From positions 1-64,000 of the forward strand of contig JBBKWB010000177.1 of the NCBI GenBank assembly GCA_037968755.1: DNA of 64,000 nucleotides. Direction: 5' to 3'. Shown in pieces: positions 54,765 through 62,623 of this stretch. Under the pieces are notes generated by a model. The model had not been told where the DNA came from and did no database searches. It saw nothing but the letters and a program-made list of their open reading frames with translations. The stretch's first letter is position 1; every line of letters starts with the position of its first letter. Origin of the DNA: Woeseia sp037968755 (GTDB taxonomy: Bacteria > Pseudomonadota > Gammaproteobacteria > Steroidobacterales > Woeseiaceae). A program made the position numbers and the translations under genes.

Positions 54765-55124
54765 ATGAAACTGCGCATACGCGGCGACTCAATTCGCCTG
54801 CGGCTGACTCGCCAGGAGGTGGTTGCACTGGGTGAGTCCGGAGAGGTAGCTGAGCGGACGCACTTTGCGGACGGAATATTCCTCGAATATCGATTGCGCT
54901 CAGATAGTGAGTCGAACGCCTGCGTGGCCGTATTTCACGACAACGTTCTCACGGTATCTGTAGCGGCAGAGTTGGCCGCACGATGGGTACACTCCGAGGA
55001 AGTGGCTGTTGGCTGCGAGGACTCCGGACCACTACGAATATTGATTGAGAAAGACTTTGCCTGTCTCAGTGAGCGACAGGGGGAAGACGACAGCGACGCA
55101 TTTCCGCATCCACCCAAGTGTTGA
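54765..55124 (+). CDS. DUF7009 protein
   Basis: A 119-residue protein starting MKLRIRGDSIRLRLTRQEVV, the signature of the DUF7009 family of small, unassigned proteins. The rest is mixed alpha/beta with a His/Cys-bearing acidic tail. It converges with the FdhF/YdeP gene, stop to stop 16 bases apart. DUF7009 genes are, as far as I recall, often found near FdhF-type oxidoreductases, so a maturation or regulatory role is conceivable. That is inference only. Confidence 0.75.
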   Translation: MKLRIRGDSIRLRLTRQEVVALGESGEVAERTHFADGIFLEYRLRSDSESNACVAVFHDNVLTVSVAAELAARWVHSEEVAVGCEDSGPLRILIEKDFACLSERQGEDDSDAFPHPPKC

Positions 55125-55140
55125 TGTGCAGGTTCAGTTG

Positions 55141-57333
55141 TCAGTGAACGGCAACGGCGACCGGAATCGACTTGAAATTCGGTGTCTTGCTGCGTGGATC
55201 ATGACGGCGGCCTGTCAGCACGTTGGCCTCGGGAAAATAGGCCATTATGTCGCCACGCGGTAACTCGTAGGCGTAGACAAGTGCCGCGCGCATTTCGCCA
55301 TGTGGCGAGCGCAGATCAACCCGGTCGCCGGTGGCAATTCCCAGTGCGGCGATATCCTCAACGTTCATCAATACCGACCAGCGATCTTCTGTGCCCCGGT
55401 AGCTATCCTTTTCTTCATAGATAATCGTATTGAACTGGCCTTCACTGCGTACCGTCGTCACGGTAAACGGAAATTCATTGCGATCAGCCAGTTCGTCGGG
55501 CAGCGCGCGCACCACGAAGTGCGCGAGGCCATTATCAGTCTTGAACTCCGGTTTGTGCAGCAGCCGCCCGCGAATATGAAATTCGCGTTTGGCGACGGAA
55601 ATGTCAGCGAGGTCCTCCATACCGGGAACCGTTGCAGCGATGGTTTCGCGGATGTGCTGGTGCTGTTTGAATTGCTCAAAATCAATGCCGCAATCCGGCA
55701 GCAAGCGGCAGCCGATGTCAGCGAGTATGCCGACTTCCGGGCGGACGTCAGCGAGACGAGTAATACCGCCATCGCTCAGGCGAACATAGTTGAACATGGA
55801 TTCCTGGGTGGTGGATTGCAGTTCCTCGTCGCGCGCCGTGACCGGAAGAATCAACACTTCGCCGCTATCCACGCCGTGCACGTGGCCCAGGTTTAGCGTC
55901 GTTGTCAAAAACAGTTTGAAGCCAATGCGATCCAGCGCGCGTTCTGCAAACTGCCGGTCGGGCGTTGCCGCATAGAGATTGCCGCCCATCATCAGGGCGG
56001 CATCAACCCCGCCCTCGGCAGCCGCTTCGAGGCCGGCCAGCGTATCGAATCCAGCACCGGTTGGAAGGCGAACACCCAGGTGCTCTTCAATTTTCGCGAA
56101 GATCGCTGCAGGCAGGACGGGCTTTACCCCGATCGTGCCTATGCCTTGTACGTTGCTGTGGCCCCGGAGCGGCAGGAGCCCCGCAAACTGCTTGCCCAGC
56201 ATGCCGCGCAGCAACGCGAGATTGCTAATGTATTCGATATTGTCGACACCGTGCAGGTGATGCGTCATGCCCATACCCCAGGCAAACACCGCAGTCCGGG
56301 AACGGCCATAGAGTTCGGCAACCCGACGAATATCCTGCTCGGGGACGCCGCAGGATTTCACCAGCTCAGACCAACTGCAGCCGTCGATATCGGCTTTGAA
56401 CTCAGCATAGCCATCGCTGTACTGGCGAATGAAGTCGTGGTCGACAGTGTCCTGTTCGATTACAGCTTTAGCCAGCGCCTTAAGGAGGGAGACATCGCTG
56501 CCGATGCGCGGCTGCAGGTACTCGCTCGCGATCCAGTCGCCGCCTTTCAGCATGGAGCCCGCGCTGCGTGGCACGGCGAAGCGCACCAGGCCGGATTCTT
56601 TTGCAGGGTTGATGACGACGACATGACCGCCGCGGTCACGCAATGCTTTCAACTTGTGCAGGAGTCGCGGGTGATTCGACGCGGGATTGGCACCAATCAG
56701 GAAAACAAGATCGCATCCCGCAAGATCAGCGAGCTCTACCGTAGAGGTGCCGGTACCAATTGTATTGTCCAGGGCTACGCCGCTGGCCTGGTGGCAATAA
56801 TACGAACAGTTGTTGACGTTGTTCGTGCCGTACATCCGCGCCAGCAACTGCAGCAAAAACCCCGCCTCGTTGGACGAGCGCCCCGAGGAGTAGAAAAATG
56901 TCCGGTCCGGCGACGCCGCTCGAAAACGATCTGCACTGATGTCCAGCGCCCGGTCCCAGCCTATTTGTTCGTAGCGTTCAGCGCCGGCCTGCTTATAGAC
57001 CGGGTGTCCGAGGCGACCCAGATGCTCCAGTTCGCGCCCTGACAAGTCGCGCAACTCCGCGAGCGGGTGGTGGAATACTTCAGCAGGGATGGGCGGCTGA
57101 ATGTCAGTGGACTGTGCCTGGATGCTCTTGTTGCACACGGACGGGAATTCGTCGAGCTCATTGACCATGCCGCCACGTTGGCCGCCCATGCCGAGCGCGC
57201 ATGCTTTGCAGGTGTTTTTTGAACGCAAGGCTTTCGCTGAATCGAGCAGGCCAATGCGCCGCACGGTGTTCAGAGTGTAGAGAACTTTCTTGGCGCCGCC
57301 GCCAACAATTCTGGGTGATCCTGATTTGCTCAT
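55141..57333 (-). CDS. FdhF/YdeP-family molybdopterin oxidoreductase
   Basis: A 730-residue molybdenum-dependent oxidoreductase of the FdhF/YdeP family. The N-terminus has NTCKACALGMGGQRGGMVNE with C42-x2-C45, followed by the molybdopterin-binding blocks (FFYSSGRSSNEAGFLLQLLA, NNVNNCSYYCHQASG, ANPASNHPRLLHKLK). A C-terminal cofactor domain starts near FHIRGRLLHKPEF and continues with GQFNTIIYEEKDSYRGTEDR. A substrate of formate type is suggested by the name only; YdeP is linked to acid resistance in E. coli. The ATG at 57333 gives the family N-terminus. It is divergent from the M20-like gene. Confidence 0.9.
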   Translation of the reverse strand: MSKSGSPRIVGGGAKKVLYTLNTVRRIGLLDSAKALRSKNTCKACALGMGGQRGGMVNELDEFPSVCNKSIQAQSTDIQPPIPAEVFHHPLAELRDLSGRELEHLGRLGHPVYKQAGAERYEQIGWDRALDISADRFRAASPDRTFFYSSGRSSNEAGFLLQLLARMYGTNNVNNCSYYCHQASGVALDNTIGTGTSTVELADLAGCDLVFLIGANPASNHPRLLHKLKALRDRGGHVVVINPAKESGLVRFAVPRSAGSMLKGGDWIASEYLQPRIGSDVSLLKALAKAVIEQDTVDHDFIRQYSDGYAEFKADIDGCSWSELVKSCGVPEQDIRRVAELYGRSRTAVFAWGMGMTHHLHGVDNIEYISNLALLRGMLGKQFAGLLPLRGHSNVQGIGTIGVKPVLPAAIFAKIEEHLGVRLPTGAGFDTLAGLEAAAEGGVDAALMMGGNLYAATPDRQFAERALDRIGFKLFLTTTLNLGHVHGVDSGEVLILPVTARDEELQSTTQESMFNYVRLSDGGITRLADVRPEVGILADIGCRLLPDCGIDFEQFKQHQHIRETIAATVPGMEDLADISVAKREFHIRGRLLHKPEFKTDNGLAHFVVRALPDELADRNEFPFTVTTVRSEGQFNTIIYEEKDSYRGTEDRWSVLMNVEDIAALGIATGDRVDLRSPHGEMRAALVYAYELPRGDIMAYFPEANVLTGRRHDPRSKTPNFKSIPVAVAVH

Positions 57334-57577
57334 GAACCCACTTGCCCCAATAGAGTGAGTCAGGATGCCATATCCGCTCGCAAAAGGAAGGCTTAGCATG
57401 CGGCCTCTTGTGCCGGCGCCGTAAGTTGCCGGTGCTTTCACAAACTGCGGCGTCGTGCCGCGCTGCGGGACTGGTTTCACGTGATTTATTTGCATGCGTC
57501 TCGGCATTCGCGAGTCGATGTTATTCTTTCCTGCCGCCTGCGCGGTGACCAGCAGCATGAGCCCTCGGGAAGAACAT

Positions 57578-58936
57578 ATGAATAAGAAAAATGACAACAG
57601 TACTCTGAGCCGGCGTGGCTTCGTCGGCGGAGCACTTGCAGGAGTCGCATTGACCGCTAACGGTGCTCCGCTTTTGTCATCCATGTTGTCGACACAGGCG
57701 GTGGGTAAATACCGCGGCCAGCTTGTTGAGTTGTTATCGGCTTTGGTGAGGATTCGAAGTCTGTCCGGCGAGTCCGCGCAGGCTGCGCAGGCTAAGGTTA
57801 GCAACTGGATGAGTGATCTCCCGTATGTGATTGAAGAGTCCGCGGACCGCCCGAGCCTGTACCGGGATCACGCTGAGTTCATGGACCCGAATCCGCCTGG
57901 TGACGGTCCGTTCACGAATATTGTCGCGCGGCCGAAAAATAACAGCGGCGCGCCGATTGCCCTGTTCTCGCATATCGATACACACTTGCTAGTCGACGGC
58001 TGGGAATCTGAACCGTTGTCGCCATTGCTGGTTGGCAGTCGCATGTATGGCCTGGGCACATCAGATGACAAGGGCGGCGTCGCGGCGATGATGCTGGCAG
58101 CACGCATACTCAGCGATAACGATCAGCCGTTGCCTGTCATCATGAGTTTGCACGGCAAGGGAGGAGGGAGTCGCGGCAGCCTGCCAGTGTTTGAGCGCAT
58201 GCGTAAAAATGGCGAGCAGCTTGATGGCGTGCTGTATGTGCACCCAGCCGAAACGGGCCGCGGCCTGGATGACATCAAAAACGAAGTGCAGGGAGTTGTT
58301 GACCTGGAGTTACGGGTTAGCGGCTGGCGAGCGCCAGTGATGGAGATTGGCAGCCTCGATTCTGCCCCGTGGGAGCGGGGCGGCAACGCTCTTGAGGCGA
58401 GTTGGCGTGCGCTGGATCTGCTGCGGGAGGGCGCCTACACAGATGTCGCCATGAACGTTGGCAGCATGCAGGGCGGTGATCGGCCCGGCTCGGTCGCTGA
58501 TTCTGCACAAACCCGTTTTCGTTTGAAGTTCGCTGGCTCGAACAATTGGCGGGACTTGTTGCAGGCGGGTCGTGAACAACTCAAGCCCATTACCGACGCG
58601 TTGGCATCAGAGAACGGCCGTTACGAATTGTCGCTGGAGCTTGCAGGTTATCGCACGAACCCGGGTCTGGCCGAATGGGAATCGCCCTACAGTCGCATCC
58701 TGCGGCAATCCGTGACCGAGGTAACGGGCAAGGCACCAAAAGCCTACCCCAACCATTACGCGGGTGACATTCGTTATCCTATACGCCTGTTGCAGGCTCC
58801 GGCATACGGTATTGGCTCGCTGGGCGGAAATTTCTATGGTCCCAATGAGTGGGTTGATGTTGACGATTTGCTGAACCTGACCGCGGTTATTGTGCAGACT
58901 GTCTCGGGTTGGTCGACGTTGCCGAAATCGGCTTAG
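57578..58936 (+). CDS. Tat-exported M20-like peptidase with altered active site
   Basis: A 452-residue protein with a twin-arginine signal (LSRRGFVGGALAGVALTANG). It has the M20 frame: H132-x-D134 in ALFSHIDTH, D163 in GLGTSDDKGG. The position where M20 enzymes carry the catalytic/zinc-binding Glu-Glu reads LHGKGGGSRGSLP instead (192-202). The dimerisation domain and a C-terminal PNHYAGDIRYPI segment are present. GGAAGA lies just before the ATG at 57578. It may be a binding protein or use another residue. No obvious operon partner. Confidence 0.85.
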   Translation: MNKKNDNSTLSRRGFVGGALAGVALTANGAPLLSSMLSTQAVGKYRGQLVELLSALVRIRSLSGESAQAAQAKVSNWMSDLPYVIEESADRPSLYRDHAEFMDPNPPGDGPFTNIVARPKNNSGAPIALFSHIDTHLLVDGWESEPLSPLLVGSRMYGLGTSDDKGGVAAMMLAARILSDNDQPLPVIMSLHGKGGGSRGSLPVFERMRKNGEQLDGVLYVHPAETGRGLDDIKNEVQGVVDLELRVSGWRAPVMEIGSLDSAPWERGGNALEASWRALDLLREGAYTDVAMNVGSMQGGDRPGSVADSAQTRFRLKFAGSNNWRDLLQAGREQLKPITDALASENGRYELSLELAGYRTNPGLAEWESPYSRILRQSVTEVTGKAPKAYPNHYAGDIRYPIRLLQAPAYGIGSLGGNFYGPNEWVDVDDLLNLTAVIVQTVSGWSTLPKSA

Positions 58937-59056
58937 CGGCGCGCTTGCGTCGCTGATAGCTGAATAGAATAGCTACTTGCCAGGGCAAGGTCGCGAGTCC
59001 AATGGCTGGCGTTGTCTGCTTATAATGGCCAACTCCTGCAAAGACGAGTGCCTCGT

Positions 59057-60202
59057 ATGTCGTCATTGATTGCGCCCGACCAGCATTTCGCGGTATGGGC
59101 GGTGCTATTCGGAATCGCGGCCTTCGGCCTCTACAGCGAACGCTTTCCTGTCGGGCGCAAGTATTCAGGTGTAATGCTGCTGATCACCCTGGCGATTGTC
59201 CTGTCGAACCTGCGAATTATTCCGACGGCGGCACCGGCTTACGATGTCGTCTGGCAGTACCTTGTACCCATCGCGATTCCGTTGTTGCTGTTCCAGGCCG
59301 ATCTCAAGCGCATTTTTCGCGAAGCTGGCGCCACCCTGATTGCGTTCATTATAGGTAGTGCCGCGGTTGTCGCAGGCGTGCTGGTTGGCGTCTCCCTGAT
59401 TGACCTTGGTAGTGATGAATCCAAACTGGCCGGAATTTTCACAGGCACCTACATTGGTGGCTCACTGAACTTTGCCGCTGTCGCCGAGGCGACCCGCTTT
59501 TCGGATGAAAGTGTACTGACGGCGGCGGTTGCTGCGGACAATGTCATTACCAACCTGCATTTATTGTTGATCGTATTTCTACCCGGTGTCGCAAAGTTTG
59601 CGAGTTGGTTCCCGAGCAGGCATGCACATTCGCCAACAGTCCGCGCTGGCGAGGGAGAAGCAGGTGTACACCGCATTGCCGACCTGGATGTGGCCGGCCT
59701 GCTGGCAGCACTCACGCTGGCATTTGTGCTGGCTGCCGCTGGTACGGGACTCGCCAGGCTGCTTGGCAGGCCCGAGTACGCAATTCTGCTGACGACAGCA
59801 TTTGCTCTGCTGGTGGCTACCTTCGGACAGTCATTGGTTGCGCGCCTGTCGGGGTACAGCGAAGCGGGCAATGTATTGATGTTCATTTTTCTGGCCACGA
59901 TCGGTGCAAGTGCGGATATCTGGCTGTTGATCGATATCGCACCGATATTGTTCCTGTTCGCGCTGATCATTGTCGGCGTGCATCTTGTTTTGCTGTTTAC
60001 TATCGGCCGATTCCTGAAGCTCGATCTTGCAGAAATTTGTATTGCCTCCGCCGTTTGCATAGGTGGACCGGCCGCTGCGCCGGCCATTGCGTCCGCCAAA
60101 GGCTGGAATGACCTGGTCGTTCCCGGTGTTCTGGCTGGTTCGTTCGGTTATGGCATGGGCAGTTTCATCGGCGTTGCTGTATTCAAGTTACTTGGTGGTT
60201 AA
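59057..60202 (+). CDS. DUF819 (YjcL-like) membrane protein
   Basis: A 381-residue protein with about ten membrane helices and DUF819 landmarks: QYLVPIAIPLLLFQADLKRI, FTGTYIGGSLNFAAVAEATR, and the closing CIGGPAAAPAIASAKGWNDL, VVPGVLAGSFGYGMGSFIGV. The function is unknown, though the fold resembles ion or solute carriers. The ATG at 59057 fits the family; the ribosome binding site is weak. Confidence 0.88.
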   Translation: MSSLIAPDQHFAVWAVLFGIAAFGLYSERFPVGRKYSGVMLLITLAIVLSNLRIIPTAAPAYDVVWQYLVPIAIPLLLFQADLKRIFREAGATLIAFIIGSAAVVAGVLVGVSLIDLGSDESKLAGIFTGTYIGGSLNFAAVAEATRFSDESVLTAAVAADNVITNLHLLLIVFLPGVAKFASWFPSRHAHSPTVRAGEGEAGVHRIADLDVAGLLAALTLAFVLAAAGTGLARLLGRPEYAILLTTAFALLVATFGQSLVARLSGYSEAGNVLMFIFLATIGASADIWLLIDIAPILFLFALIIVGVHLVLLFTIGRFLKLDLAEICIASAVCIGGPAAAPAIASAKGWNDLVVPGVLAGSFGYGMGSFIGVAVFKLLGG

Positions 60203-60368
60203 CTCACTCACTGGTTACATGCGAAAAGTCGTCAAAGTGAGCAAAGAATAATATTTGAATCGACATTTGGTCCTCGCCACTGGCAGCGCCCGGACGTGCA
60301 CAGCCGGTTATACTGCGAGGAGTATTCGGGGTAATAGCGCAGCAATAGCGCGTTTGGAGGAACCAGTC

Positions 60369-61832
60369 ATGATTCGTGGCAAGCTGTCGGTGTTCATCGC
60401 GAGCATCTTCCTGATCACCCTGGCACGAGCGGATGACGGCGACCGCCTGATCGCGGCTGTCCTGGGAGATACCCCGATCATCAACGATCTGCAGAACCTG
60501 ACTGACACGGTTGGCGGCCGAGTAACAGGCTCGGCGGCTAATGAGGCGGCTGTGGAATGGGCCATCGCTCGTTTTCGTGAAGCCGAAGTGTCGGCTACCA
60601 CCGAAGCCTTTGAGATGCCGCGGCAATGGCAGGAGAAGTCTGTTTCTGCGGCAATTGACGGCGCTGTCGGTTTCACCCCCGGCGTCGTAGCCAAGCCGTT
60701 TTCTCCTGGTACCAACGGTGCTTTGAAAGCAGCGTTACTCGACGGTGGTACTGGCAGCGCTAAGGATTTTGAGCGCCTCGGCGCACGCGCCCGCGGCGCC
60801 TGGGTGCTGGTAGCGACACCAGAGCTGAACGACGACATCGGACTCGGCGGCTTGTTCGCTGAATACGGCGCGTCGACGCAGACAGATGAACTTGCGATCA
60901 AAGCCGGTGTTGCAGGTATCGTCTACATGTCGTCGCGACCAAAGAATCTGTTGTACCGATTGCCTTCCCTGAGTGTGACGTCGCCACCGCCAACATTATT
61001 GATGCAACGCGAACACGCGGAGCGGGCTTTGCGTCTGCTGCGCGGAGGTCACGTGTTGCAGATGTCCGCGTCGATCGATGTTGATACTGGTTATCCGTAC
61101 ACCGCAAAGAACGTTATCGGCGAAATTCGCGGCAGCAAGTATCCGGAACAGATCGTACTGATGGGCGCTCACCTGGACTCACACGACCTCGGTACCGGCG
61201 CATTGGACAACGGTGCGAACGTAGCCATGTTGATCGATATCGCACGGCAGATTGTCCGGCTCGGGCTGCAGCCGGAACGTACGATTCGATTTGCACTCTG
61301 GAATGGCGAGGAGCAGGGCCTGGTCGGTTCCTGGAAATACACTGAGCAGCACGAGGACGAACTCGATCAGCATGTAGTCGCGACATCCTTTGATATCGGT
61401 ACCGGCCGGATTAACGGTTTCTTTACGGGCGGTCGCACAGAGCTTACGGCCGAAGTAGATCGACACCTTGCCGCCGTAGCAGGTCTCGGGCCGTTTCAGC
61501 AGGTCAACGCAGCGCTGGTTGGTACCGATAATTTCGACTTCATGATCGAAGGTGTCCCTAACCTGATTGCCGCACAAAATGATGCCAACTACGCGTCAAA
61601 TTATCACGCGGCGTCCGATACGTTCGACAAGGTTGATCAACGACAGCTGAAGCTAAACGCCGCGATTGCTGCGAGCCTGACCTGGGGCTTCGCTAATTCC
61701 ACAGGCAAACTGCCGCGGCAGACCCATGCACAGATTGCAGACCTTATCGCCAGTACCGACCTCGAAAAGCAAATGCGCGACTTTGGCGTGTGGGATCAAT
61801 GGCGCAGCGGTGTTCGCGGTCGTAAGGAGTAG
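60369..61832 (+). CDS. Exported M28 metallopeptidase with PA domain
   Basis: A 487-residue aminopeptidase-type protein. The signal peptide ends near LARADD. A protease-associated domain (about 100-240) precedes a di-zinc M28 catalytic domain with H and D in GAHLDSHDLGTGALDNGANV, Glu pair in WNGEEQGLVGS, Asp in ATSFDIGTG and His in YHAASDTFDKV. All ligands are present. GGAGG lies 8 bases before the ATG at 60369. The gene just downstream begins 6 bases after the stop, so they are probably co-transcribed. Confidence 0.93.
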   Translation: MIRGKLSVFIASIFLITLARADDGDRLIAAVLGDTPIINDLQNLTDTVGGRVTGSAANEAAVEWAIARFREAEVSATTEAFEMPRQWQEKSVSAAIDGAVGFTPGVVAKPFSPGTNGALKAALLDGGTGSAKDFERLGARARGAWVLVATPELNDDIGLGGLFAEYGASTQTDELAIKAGVAGIVYMSSRPKNLLYRLPSLSVTSPPPTLLMQREHAERALRLLRGGHVLQMSASIDVDTGYPYTAKNVIGEIRGSKYPEQIVLMGAHLDSHDLGTGALDNGANVAMLIDIARQIVRLGLQPERTIRFALWNGEEQGLVGSWKYTEQHEDELDQHVVATSFDIGTGRINGFFTGGRTELTAEVDRHLAAVAGLGPFQQVNAALVGTDNFDFMIEGVPNLIAAQNDANYASNYHAASDTFDKVDQRQLKLNAAIAASLTWGFANSTGKLPRQTHAQIADLIASTDLEKQMRDFGVWDQWRSGVRGRKE

Positions 61833-61838
61833 TTCCAC

Positions 61839-62534
61839 GTGTCTCGTCCAACATCGAAGATCGGAAGTAGGCACGGTTGGTCGTTAGCGGCTATTGCTTT
61901 GACCTCGCTGGCAAGCGTGTCGTCAGCTGATGAAGGTGCGATTGAACGTTGTCGCGAAGCAGCCAGTGCGGATGAGCGCATAGCCTGCCTTGAAGCAGCA
62001 TTGTCCGCTGCCGATGAATCGCCGGCTGACAAGGTTGTTGACCAACAGTCGGCAATGACTGCACCTGCAAGCGTTCCGAGTTTGCCGGGACCCGCGGACG
62101 ACGATGTCGCAACGACTGAGGAATCTGACGCGGCATTGTCCACATCTTCTGACGCAATGCCGACGACCCCTCAGTCCACGCCGGTGGCCGACGCTGCTGC
62201 TGAGGCGCGAGATGCAGTCAAGCCTGTACAGCCGCCTCTGCAAAGCGAAAAAGCATTGGGTGCGGAACAGATCAGGTCGCGGGCCGAGGCGGAAGCAGAA
62301 CTGGCGTTTGAAAGTAGTCTTGCCGTTGCGGGATATACCCATTTTCCACATATGCGACTCGAGGTGCGACTGGCAAATGGCCAGGTCTGGCGGCAGATAA
62401 AGGGCGATACGCAGGAAGTCCGCGCAACCTTGCGCAAGAACCAGACTGTGGATATCGAGCAATCGTCGCTCGGCGGTTACAAGCTCCGCCTGAACGAAAT
62501 GCGCCGCACTATCCGGGTTCGGAGAATTAAATAG
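61839..62534 (+). CDS. Hypothetical exported protein with SH3-like C-terminus
   Basis: A 231-residue protein. A signal-like N-terminus (LAAIALTSLASVSSA) is followed by a short Cys pair motif (CREAASADERIACLEAAL), a long low-complexity linker rich in Ala, Asp, Pro and Thr, and a compact C-terminal beta domain (VRLANGQVWRQIKGDTQEVR, KNQTVDIEQSSLGGYKLRLN). I do not recognise a named family, although the NGQVWRQ...LGGYKL pattern is common in exported gammaproteobacterial proteins. The GTG start has AAGGAG 9 bases upstream. Confidence 0.7.
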   Translation: MSRPTSKIGSRHGWSLAAIALTSLASVSSADEGAIERCREAASADERIACLEAALSAADESPADKVVDQQSAMTAPASVPSLPGPADDDVATTEESDAALSTSSDAMPTTPQSTPVADAAAEARDAVKPVQPPLQSEKALGAEQIRSRAEAEAELAFESSLAVAGYTHFPHMRLEVRLANGQVWRQIKGDTQEVRATLRKNQTVDIEQSSLGGYKLRLNEMRRTIRVRRIK

Positions 62535-62568
62535 GCTCCGGGTCAAAGGCCGTTCGTTTCTACTGCGC

Positions 62569-62599
62569 AAAAAAAAGCGGCGGTCCGGAGACCGCCGCT
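62569..62599 (-). terminator. Rho-independent terminator of the TonB receptor gene
   Basis: AGCGGCGGTC and GACCGCCGCT form a 10-base stem around a CGGA loop. On the minus strand it is followed by seven T residues, 24 bases beyond the receptor stop. Confidence 0.93.
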
Positions 62600-62623
62600 G
62601 AGCATCCTGCTCTTTTATGCTGT

